Shown here one piece after another: positions 1 through 5,027 of a stretch of 5,159 bases of DNA; position 1 is the first letter of the stretch, and the number at the start of each line of letters is the position of its first letter. Position numbers and translations under genes: made by a program. The notes below the pieces were generated by a model. That model ran no database searches and had not been told where the DNA came from. It saw nothing but the letters and a program-made list of their open reading frames with translations. This DNA is from CAZVCJ01 sp964625745 (GTDB lineage Bacteria > Chloroflexota > Anaerolineae > VGOG01), in assembly GCA_964625745.1 (NCBI GenBank), contig CAZVCJ010000250.1:1-5159 (forward strand), given 5' to 3'.

Positions 1-12
1 TATATTATACCA
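1..12 (-). promoter_or_regulatory. Extended -10 element pointing out of the window
   Basis: On the minus strand TGGTATAATATA (TATAAT at 4-9) is identical over 12 bp to the -10 region of the response regulator (899-910). It lies about 80 nt past the regulator's stop codon and would drive a gene beyond the left edge. No clear -35 box stands upstream. Confidence 0.5.
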
Positions 13-92
13 CAAAAACCGCCTCAGAATTCAGACAGTTTTCGGACAATTTCTCGGGCGAGCTATGGCCCCGGCTGCCAGTGGGATGATCT
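13..92. other. 3' flank of the response regulator without a clear terminator
   Basis: I see no strong hairpin with a T-run between the regulator stop and the left-edge promoter. Only a 4-bp CTCG/CGAG stem (56-65) and a GAATTC-centred palindrome (near 23-34) are present. Transcripts of the regulator may therefore read through into the next gene. Confidence 0.35.
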
Positions 93-785
93 TCACTGCA
101 GGCGATAGCCCCGCCTCCTGACGCAGACGATCCACTCCCCACCTAGCTTCTCCCGCAGGCGGCTCACGGCTCTTTGGATCACCCCCTTGTCCGGCGGGCC
201 GTGGTAGCCCCACACCTTGCGCCACAGTTCGTCGTAGCTCACCACGCGGCGGGGATGCCTGGCCAGGTGGGCCAGCAAGTCGAACTCGAGGCAACTCAGG
301 GATACCAACTCTCCGGCCACGGTGAGGGTGCGGGCAGCCAGGTCCATCACCAGGCCCGTCGAGTGACCGCCGACGTGCAGGCGGTCGCGCATCCCCTCGC
401 GGCGGAGGCGTTCGTCCAACGCAGCGCGGACGGCATTCAGCAGTGCTTTGTCGGAGAAGGGTTTAGTCAGGTATCCGAAAGCGCCATGCTGGGCCGCCCG
501 GAAGCCGACCTCGCCTTTGCTGTGGGCGGTCATTAACAGGGAGACAGTGAAGGGGTTGGCGTCGTGCAGGTGAGTAATCAGTTCCAGTCCGTTCATGCTG
601 GAACCGCCGAGTCGATAGCCCACTACGGCGACGTGGAAGTCGGTCTCGGCAGCCAGACGGAGGGCGTGAGCGGCGTCGGCGGCAGGGGTGATGGTGTAGT
701 CAACATTCTCCAGAACCATGCCCAGCGTCAGTAGCACGTCAGGGTCGTCGTCTACCAGCAGAACGGAGGTCAATGGAACGGTCAT
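93..785 (-). CDS. OmpR/PhoB-type response regulator with a receiver lacking the phosphoacceptor Asp
   Basis: This is a cytoplasmic DNA-binding transcription regulator of 230 residues. Residues about 6-123 form a receiver domain: acidic pocket D12-D13-D14, conserved Thr at 86 (LLMTAHS) and Lys at 108 (LTKPF). Residues about 139-229 form a winged helix of the Trans_reg_C type, with the typical LSCLEFDLLAHLARHP, ELWRKVWGY and AVSRLREKLG segments and a final RRRGYRL hairpin. The position equivalent to CheY Asp57 lies 44 residues after D12/D13 and is Gly56 (AVVGYRL, where family members read VDYRL); its codon is GGC at 618-620. Phosphorylation in the usual way is therefore unlikely, and the protein may act constitutively or sense something else. 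The start at 785 is chosen because a GGGAGG ribosome binding site lies 4 nt upstream and because the 35 extra residues of the longer frame, which opens at 890, do not look like receiver sequence. No histidine kinase is encoded nearby. The family call is firm; target genes are unknown. Confidence 0.93.
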   Translation of the reverse strand: MTVPLTSVLLVDDDPDVLLTLGMVLENVDYTITPAADAAHALRLAAETDFHVAVVGYRLGGSSMNGLELITHLHDANPFTVSLLMTAHSKGEVGFRAAQHGAFGYLTKPFSDKALLNAVRAALDERLRREGMRDRLHVGGHSTGLVMDLAARTLTVAGELVSLSCLEFDLLAHLARHPRRVVSYDELWRKVWGYHGPPDKGVIQRAVSRLREKLGGEWIVCVRRRGYRLQ

Positions 786-795
786 GTTGCCTCCC
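786..795 (-). promoter_or_regulatory. Ribosome binding site of the response regulator
   Basis: On the minus strand GGGAGG (790-795) sits 4 nt before the ATG at 783-785. It decides the start codon in favour of the 230-residue protein over the longer open frame that begins at 890. Confidence 0.8.
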
Positions 796-875
796 ACATG
801 AGCTACTGGCTGCGATGAGAGCAACGATGGAAAAGTATACGTTGTGAATTTGCGCCCAAGTCTTTGTGAAAGAAC

Positions 876-897
876 TCTTTGGGCCTTCACAACTTGC
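876..897 (-). repeat. 22-bp direct repeat, copy at the probable transcription start
   Basis: The minus strand reads GCAAGTTGTGAA, then a variable base, GCC, a variable base and AAAGA. It matches the copy at 945-966 in 20 of 22 positions. This copy begins 4 nt after the -10 box, so it covers the expected start of transcription of the regulator gene. A protein bound here would block initiation, hence a possible operator. Confidence 0.6.
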
Positions 898-938
898 TTA
901 TATTATACCATCAAGGGGTAAACGTAGAGGTAAACGTG
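897..938 (-). promoter_or_regulatory. Extended -10 promoter with tandem 12-mers, driving the response regulator
   Basis: On the minus strand TGGTATAAT is a perfect extended -10 element, with TATAAT at 902-907. No good -35 hexamer stands 16-18 bp upstream. Instead that place is taken by two direct repeats of 12 bp (927-938 and 915-926), each reading ACGTTTACC on the minus strand with a start-to-start distance of 12 bp. Tandem direct repeats beside a -10 box are the usual arrangement of PhoB/OmpR-family activator sites (known periods are about 10-11 bp), so the repeats may be the operator of the downstream regulator itself. Transcription would begin near 895, giving a leader of about 110 nt. 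The -10 call is strong by sequence; autoregulation is inference. Confidence 0.65.
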
Positions 939-944
939 GGAGGT

Positions 945-966
945 TCTTTAGGCTTTCACAACTTGC
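945..966 (-). repeat. 22-bp direct repeat, upstream copy
   Basis: This is the second copy of the 22-bp element, with the same orientation as 876-897 and exactly 69 bp away. It lies upstream of the tandem 12-mers, so the two copies bracket the promoter. It might be paired with the other copy in a repression loop, or it may be a product of local duplication. Confidence 0.55.
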
Positions 967-1021
967 CTGTAGGGGCCTCAAAAGCGCCCTTGAGAAGAAC
1001 CTAAGGGGAAAGAGCGAGGGA

Positions 1022-1243
1022 TTATTGTCCATCAGTTGGTTGCAGAGGAGGTCCCAGCAAGTTGATATTATCTCGGCGGATGTTTTGGTAGAGCAGGGGT
1101 TGGAGTTCTTCTACCTCCTGATGATGAGAGGTGCTCCACACGCGGGGCGACAGGTTTAGGCCATACTCCAGGTAGGTATCGGCAGCCAGATAGCGAATCC
1201 GCTTGTGCACTCGCCAATCGTCGCTGCCCACCACTACCAGCCC
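1022..1243 (-). pseudogene. 5'-truncated MNT-family nucleotidyltransferase remnant
   Basis: The frame reads GLVVVGSDDWRVHKRIRYLA and continues through EYGLNLSPRVW to LLYQNIRRD and the stop at 1022. This matches the C-terminal half of minimal nucleotidyltransferases (MNT, DNA polymerase beta-like fold), which are often antitoxins partnered with HEPN proteins. The N-terminal half with the GSxxxG loop and the catalytic SDxD motif is absent: upstream of the matching part the frame has only about nine unrelated codons before a stop at 1271-1273, and the terminator of the preceding gene lies immediately beyond. A GTG at 1232-1234 could in principle start a 70-residue peptide, but it lacks a good ribosome binding site and would have no catalytic residues. 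No HEPN partner is visible. The family assignment comes from remembered sequence style; I am fairly sure of the truncation. Confidence 0.65.
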
Positions 1244-1270
1244 TGATGATGCTACAGACAGGCCATCAGG

Positions 1271-1306
1271 TCAAACAAAAGCCCCTCGCCGTCACACGAG
1301 GGGCTT
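1271..1306 (-). terminator. Intrinsic terminator after the double solute-binding protein gene
   Basis: A perfect 10-bp stem (1279-1288 pairs with 1297-1306, core GCCCCTCG/CGAGGGGC) has an 8-nt loop. On the minus strand it is followed by TTTTGTTTG, a fair U-tract. It lies about 53 nt past the stop codon of the solute-binding protein. On the plus strand the stem is not followed by a run of T, so it acts for the minus strand. Confidence 0.85.
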
Positions 1307-1358
1307 CAATGTTGCTCCAAGTAACGCCGAGGGACTCAGCACTCTGCCAGGGCAACAA

Positions 1359-3893
1359 TCACGGCGCATCCACCTCCTGGAGGCAGGCATCCGCCGTCTC
1401 CCAGTCTTCCGGGTCGGGGCGCTGCCGCAGGCAGTCCAGGTAGGCTTCGGCCTTCTGCTGCGCCTGGCTCAGAGCGGCCTTGGCATCGGCACCCTGCCAG
1501 AGGATCTCCCCCAGCGCCTGTCTGAGCCAGGTGTAGAGAGCACTCTCAGTGTAAGGCGGGAGGCTCTCCAGGCCACGGAATCTGATCCAGTCCTCGCACT
1601 CCAGCGCCTCCAGGTAGACCGCCTGGGCGTCCTCGCCTACCTGCTCGCTGAAGGCGTCGGAGGTCAGTAAGGAATGGCGCGGGGGGAGGGTGCTAGTATC
1701 CGGGATACGTTCTGAGAGAAAGCGCAGCCACTCCCAGCAGGCCTCGGCGTGGGGTGTGTCGGCGGCGATATAGTAAGCAGAGGAACCCTGAAACCCCTGG
1801 CATCGACTCGGTTGCGGCAAGGGAACAGAGTGGAAATCGAAGGCTTGGAACTCCTTAGCTTGGAACCCCTTTGCCACCTCGGCCCACATCCCCACCCGGT
1901 TGGTCCAGATTAGAGTGTAGAGATTCCGACCGGGCTCCTCCTCCGATCGCTCAGGGATAGGAATGATCTCATCCTGAACCAGGCTTCTCAATTGCTGGGC
2001 CGCAGCAACTGCCTTGGGAGTATCGAAGCGAAAGGTTGGCGGTGCTGGACTCTCGTCCACCAGGGGGCCGCCTATCGCTTCGAACAGAGGGACGATCCTG
2101 GCATCGGCCCAGATGATGAAACCGTAACACTGACCGCCGTTGTCTCTTCCGGCCAGCCTGTGGGCTATCAGAAACACATCGTCCCAGGACCAGTCGTTTT
2201 CAGGGTAGGGCAGGCCTGCTTCGTCGAACAGCGTGCGATTGTACCACAGCACCTCCACATTTACTCCGGCCGGCAGCCCCCACAGATTGCCGCCGTGGCG
2301 CACCCATTCCAACGCCCAGGGTAGATAGTCATCCAGCGGGAGGGTGGGGTCAGCGTCAGCAAAGAGCTGCAGGTTTAGCACTACCTGCCGTAGCTCTGGC
2401 ACGGTCGCTGACCAAGTAGACCAGAAACAATCGGCGTCGCTGGCCTTGAGCATCTCCGCTGGCCACATTCCATGGTAGTCAAAGTCCCCTGCCTCGCGCA
2501 CGATGACCTTGATATCTGGGTGAACCTCGTGGAAGGCTTCCGCCAGGGGTACATATTCTTGGCGGTGGAAGGTGACGAAGGTAATGGTCTCCACAGTGGC
2601 CTCTGGAGGCACAGGACTGGGAACAGCAAACGGTTCAGCCACTCTTGGCATGGGGGGCGCCAGCGCTTGCTCCTGGGCCTCAGCTAGCGCGTCTTCTACC
2701 TCCCTGTTCTCAAACACCTGCTCTATCGCCTGGCGCAGCAACCTCTCCACCGCCACTGGCCGCACCGGTGGTAAAGCGTGCTCAGCCCCGTAGCGAAAGA
2801 CCTCCAGGGCTTCCTCACCCACCACGACAGCATAATCGGAGGCGGAGATGAGATTCTGGCGGGCCGGAAGGCAATCAGACGCTGCAACTTCTCGGCTGAG
2901 GAAGCGCAGCCAGCGCCAGACAGCCTCCGGATGGGCAGTGCCAGCGCTGATGAAGTAGCCGTAGAGCCACACCGGACTCCTGCCGGGCAGGGGTGTCACC
3001 CCCAACTCATCATCGCGCCTCCCATCCCACAACCGGGCCAGGCTGACACTCATCGCTGCCTCTCCTTGCCGCACCACGTCGAAGGTGTCTACAAACCCTT
3101 CCCTAACCGGGTTCACCATCAACCCCTGAACCAGCGCCAAGTCGGCATATCGTCGCACCGCCGCCACGGTGCGGGGGTCGTCCAGCGTCGGCACAGGTGG
3201 CTCCGCCGAATCGTCCACTAGCCTTCCCCCCTGGGCTTCGATAGCTGAACGCACGCCTCCTAGTTCGAAGTCGGCGAAGCCATAGCGGACAACCCGTTCC
3301 CCTTCCCACCGGGTCAACTGCCGTGCAGCGTCGAAGAGGTCATCCCAGGTCCAACCGAGGGCAGGAGGTTCCAGCCCTGCGGCGTCGAAGCCCGCTGGGT
3401 CGTAGAGCACGAAGAGGGGGTCCACCCCCGCTGGCAGCGCCCAGGTAGCGCCTTGCCATTGAAAATGGGCCAGCAGGCCCGGCAGGAAGTCCACCTCAGT
3501 TGGCTCCCCATCGGCTTCCATGAACGATGCCAGGTCGAGCACCAGGCCGGCCGGCCCGCCCTCGACGGCGTCGGTCGACCAGAGGAAGGCATCGGCGCGG
3601 GAAGCAATCTGATGCACTGGTCCCAGCGTGTCTGCCTCGTCCTCCAGGGGAAAGGAGATGATTTCGTCCAGGGGTATGATGCGGACATCAACGGACGGGT
3701 TGGATTGATGGAAGGCCTCAGCCGCGGCCTGATAAACGCCGAGGTCGCTGTAGTAGCAGGCGAAAGTGAGGGTGATGGACTCACCCGGCGCACCTCCTCG
3801 GGTAACACAGGCTGACAAGCTGACGACTAGCAAGACGAGGGACAAAACTGATCCACTCAGTCGCAAGATGACGGATAGACGATGTCTAATCAT
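1359..3893 (-). CDS. Lipoprotein with two tandem family 1 extracellular solute-binding domains
   Basis: This 844-residue exported lipoprotein probably binds sugars or similar solutes at the outer face of the membrane. MIRHR and a hydrophobic stretch (about 9-25) lead to the lipobox LSAC at 26-29, so Cys29 would be acylated. Residues about 38-410 form one complete SBP_bac_1 domain. Residues about 411-432 are a Pro-rich linker, and residues about 435-822 form a second domain. The halves correspond segment by segment: WALPAGVDPLFVLYDPAGFDAAGL and GWTWDDLFDAARQL in the first match WGLPAGVNVEVLWYNRTLFDEAGL and DWSWDDVFLIAHRL in the second, and WRWLRFLSREV matches WEWLRFLSERI. A usual family member has one domain of about 400-450 residues, so this is a fusion or internal duplication. 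The ATG at 3891-3893 is chosen for its fit to the signal peptide; it has no clear Shine-Dalgarno sequence. No permease or ATPase genes are present. Ligand unknown. Confidence 0.93.
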   Translation of the reverse strand: MIRHRLSVILRLSGSVLSLVLLVVSLSACVTRGGAPGESITLTFACYYSDLGVYQAAAEAFHQSNPSVDVRIIPLDEIISFPLEDEADTLGPVHQIASRADAFLWSTDAVEGGPAGLVLDLASFMEADGEPTEVDFLPGLLAHFQWQGATWALPAGVDPLFVLYDPAGFDAAGLEPPALGWTWDDLFDAARQLTRWEGERVVRYGFADFELGGVRSAIEAQGGRLVDDSAEPPVPTLDDPRTVAAVRRYADLALVQGLMVNPVREGFVDTFDVVRQGEAAMSVSLARLWDGRRDDELGVTPLPGRSPVWLYGYFISAGTAHPEAVWRWLRFLSREVAASDCLPARQNLISASDYAVVVGEEALEVFRYGAEHALPPVRPVAVERLLRQAIEQVFENREVEDALAEAQEQALAPPMPRVAEPFAVPSPVPPEATVETITFVTFHRQEYVPLAEAFHEVHPDIKVIVREAGDFDYHGMWPAEMLKASDADCFWSTWSATVPELRQVVLNLQLFADADPTLPLDDYLPWALEWVRHGGNLWGLPAGVNVEVLWYNRTLFDEAGLPYPENDWSWDDVFLIAHRLAGRDNGGQCYGFIIWADARIVPLFEAIGGPLVDESPAPPTFRFDTPKAVAAAQQLRSLVQDEIIPIPERSEEEPGRNLYTLIWTNRVGMWAEVAKGFQAKEFQAFDFHSVPLPQPSRCQGFQGSSAYYIAADTPHAEACWEWLRFLSERIPDTSTLPPRHSLLTSDAFSEQVGEDAQAVYLEALECEDWIRFRGLESLPPYTESALYTWLRQALGEILWQGADAKAALSQAQQKAEAYLDCLRQRPDPEDWETADACLQEVDAP

Positions 3894-3956
3894 CGTACAT
3901 TCTGGCCTGGTAGCGAGGTCTGAAGCCGACACAAAGGGGCGCACTTCGGTTATCCT

Positions 3957-3986
3957 GTTATCTGGAGCTTGTCCAGTTCTTGCCAA
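3957..3986 (-). promoter_or_regulatory. Possible promoter of the double solute-binding protein gene
   Basis: On the minus strand TTGGCA (3981-3986) resembles the -35 consensus at five of six positions. It is followed after 18 bp by GATAAC (3957-3962), a modest -10 box. Initiation would fall near 3950, giving a leader of about 55 nt. The location between the palindrome at 4008-4042 and the start codon is right for an independent transcription unit, but the -10 match is weak. Confidence 0.35.
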
Positions 3987-4007
3987 GCGGACTGGGAAAT
4001 GATGCCA

Positions 4008-4042
4008 TACTGAGGCCTTCGACAATGTCGAAGGCCTCAGTA
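4008..4042 (-). terminator. Perfect 35-nt palindrome, probable terminator after the Cys-rich gene
   Basis: Two 17-nt arms (4008-4024 and 4026-4042) are exact reverse complements around a single central base, the core being GAGGCCTTCGA/TCGAAGGCCTC. The structure begins 10 nt past the stop codon at 4053, a typical distance for a terminator. The T-run behind it on the minus strand is poor (TGGCATCATTT), so termination may be weak, or the hairpin may mainly protect the 3' end of the mRNA. Confidence 0.6.
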
Positions 4043-4052
4043 ACGAAGAAGG

Positions 4053-4340
4053 TTACTGGCAGCCAGGACAATAGTAGGGATACACGAAACATTCTCTATA
4101 GCATACTTCGCTAGTACAATGGGGGTTAGGATAGCCTTGGTAGATCCCAATTTTCTTCTCGTAGCAATATAGGCAGCCCTCGCACCAATCTCTGGAGCAA
4201 TCCCAGGTGCACGACTCCCAGTACTCGGCGCTCACTGGCGCAGGCCAGACGAAGCTCACCACCGCCAGGACCAGCGATGCCACAAACATTGTGGCCAGAA
4301 TGCCCATGACCACCCTTTGCATTTTAGCACGTTTTGCCAT
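4053..4340 (-). CDS. Small secreted cysteine-rich protein of unknown family
   Basis: This 95-residue protein belongs to no family I recognise. A basic start (MAKRAK), a long hydrophobic core (about 9-31) and the end PAPVSA-EY form a signal peptide with a likely cleavage after Ala38. The mature part of about 57 residues has ten Cys, at mature positions 6, 10, 15, 18, 21, 37, 42, 46, 53 and 56. These make the spacings CxxxC, CxxCxxC and a final CPGC. It is also rich in Tyr and Trp. An even number of Cys in an exported protein suggests five disulfides; metal binding through the CxxC pairs is the alternative. The start is fixed by GGGAGGTGG (4347-4355) 6 nt upstream; the frame is open further to 4418, but those residues are charged and would precede the signal peptide. 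It lies 87 nt behind the redoxin gene and probably shares its transcript, which hints that the redoxin handles its thiols. Confidence 0.75.
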   Translation of the reverse strand: MAKRAKMQRVVMGILATMFVASLVLAVVSFVWPAPVSAEYWESCTWDCSRDWCEGCLYCYEKKIGIYQGYPNPHCTSEVCYRECFVYPYYCPGCQ

Positions 4341-4346
4341 TTTTGT

Positions 4347-4355
4347 CCACCTCCC
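4347..4355 (-). promoter_or_regulatory. Strong ribosome binding site of the Cys-rich protein
   Basis: The minus strand reads GGGAGGTGG, nearly the full anti-16S complement, 6 nt before the ATG at 4338-4340. It decides the start over the upstream GTG at 4416-4418 and suggests high translation of this small protein relative to its neighbours. Confidence 0.8.
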
Positions 4356-4427
4356 TTCTGCTTGGATTTCCCGGTCACTTCGTCGTACTTGCCCCACCTC
4401 ATTTGTGCATTTCACCACCCCCTTCCC

Positions 4428-5027
4428 TCACCCCCCGCCGCCTTCCACCAACGCCTCCAATTGCTCCAGCGTGTTGGCGAAGTTGGCGTTGGTGATTACT
4501 CCCTCCCCGTCTATCACGTAGAAAAAGGGCGTCCCCGGCACCTGGTAGTCCACCATCGCTTCATCGTCCCAGACTGACAGAGGAAGCACAGGGAAGGCGA
4601 AGCCCTGCGCCTGTACCAATTGCTGATTATTCTCAGCAGAACCCTGAGATATCATAACCACCTGGACGTCCGGACGGTTTTCGCTGAAGGCTCTCAGGTG
4701 AGGGTACATCTCTGTGCAGGCTCGGCAGTGGGTCGAGGAGAAGGCCAGCAGCATCCGCTGTCCCGCGAAGTCATCCAGCGAGACCATCTGGCCCGCCGTG
4801 TCGGGCAAGGTAAAGTCAGGGGCCTGCGTCCCGATCTCCAAGCCCATCTCCTGCCCTATTGCCCCCCCTTGCAATGGCATTAGGGCCGCCAGAACCTGGC
4901 TCTGCAACTGGTTCATCCTGAGGAAAAGGCCAATGATAGCCACCATCAGCAAGATGACGATGCCCATGAGCAGCAAAAGAAGAACTTCTAGCCGCGTCTC
5001 TTTCTGTGTGTCCGCTGTCTCCGCCAC
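4428..5027 (-). CDS. Membrane-anchored thioredoxin-fold redoxin, TlpA/MauD-like
   Basis: This 199-residue protein carries out thiol-disulfide exchange outside the cytoplasmic membrane. A short charged N-terminus is followed by one transmembrane helix (about 14-36). A linker leads to the redoxin domain (about 64-195), which opens with GTQAPDFTLPDTAGQMVSLDDFAG, the usual AhpC/TSA-Redoxin entry. The active site is C101-R-A-C104 in FSSTHCRACTEMYP, and the cis-Pro loop is GTP at 165-167 before FFYVID. The topology, with an uncleaved anchor and the catalytic domain outside, is that of MauD and other cytochrome-maturation-type thioredoxins. MauD proteins help make the disulfide-rich light chain of methylamine dehydrogenase, so a Cys-rich exported product as the next gene is suggestive. 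The GTG start (5025-5027) has AGGGG 4 nt upstream; no later ATG would leave an intact anchor. The family is certain; the MauD subtype is only likely. Confidence 0.9.
   Translation of the reverse strand: MAETADTQKETRLEVLLLLLMGIVILLMVAIIGLFLRMNQLQSQVLAALMPLQGGAIGQEMGLEIGTQAPDFTLPDTAGQMVSLDDFAGQRMLLAFSSTHCRACTEMYPHLRAFSENRPDVQVVMISQGSAENNQQLVQAQGFAFPVLPLSVWDDEAMVDYQVPGTPFFYVIDGEGVITNANFANTLEQLEALVEGGGG

Larger units (their letters stand above)
786..1021. other. Repeat-rich intergenic regulatory region
   Basis: Between the regulator start and the nucleotidyltransferase remnant there is no convincing coding sequence. Besides the promoter and the 22-bp repeats listed separately, the octamer GTTGTGAA occurs on the plus strand at 841-848 and on the minus strand at 886-893 and 955-962. 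TTGTGAA (864-870) also faces TTCACAA (886-892) as a perfect 7-bp inverted repeat with a 15-nt spacer. An 8-bp inverted repeat, AGGTTCTT at 941-948 against AAGAACCT at 995-1002, encloses the upstream 22-bp copy. The plus-strand open frame through here (866-1159) translates the repeats and the antisense of the remnant and is not a gene. Confidence 0.6.

Noticed and set aside
786..890. Longer response regulator starting at 890
   Set aside because: The extra 35 residues run through the leader and the repeat at the transcription start, and the internal ATG at 785 has the ribosome binding site and the normal receiver start.
915..938. CRISPR or iteron array from the tandem 12-mers
   Set aside because: There are only two units, no spacer structure and no replication or cas gene nearby; the place beside a -10 box fits an operator better.
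866..1159. Plus-strand open frame of 97 codons across the regulatory region
   Set aside because: It translates the 22-bp repeats (SQLA twice) and then runs antisense to the nucleotidyltransferase remnant, with low-complexity basic sequence at the start. No homology is recognisable.
1281..1304. Bidirectional terminator
   Set aside because: The T-run exists only on the minus-strand side; the plus side is followed by TTCAATG and there is no plus-strand gene to terminate.
2778..3815. Several plus- and minus-strand open frames overlapping the solute-binding gene
   Set aside because: All are shadows of the GC-rich double solute-binding gene, whose protein is recognisable along its whole length.
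4053..4340. Cys-rich protein as a methylamine dehydrogenase light chain (MauA)
   Set aside because: The position beside a MauD-like redoxin is tempting, but the mature part is only about 57 residues, far shorter than MauA, and the Cys spacing and Trp positions do not match what I know of that family.
4341..4418. N-terminal extension of the Cys-rich protein from the GTG at 4416-4418
   Set aside because: It would place 26 charged residues before the signal peptide, while the ATG at 4340 has a near-ideal ribosome binding site.
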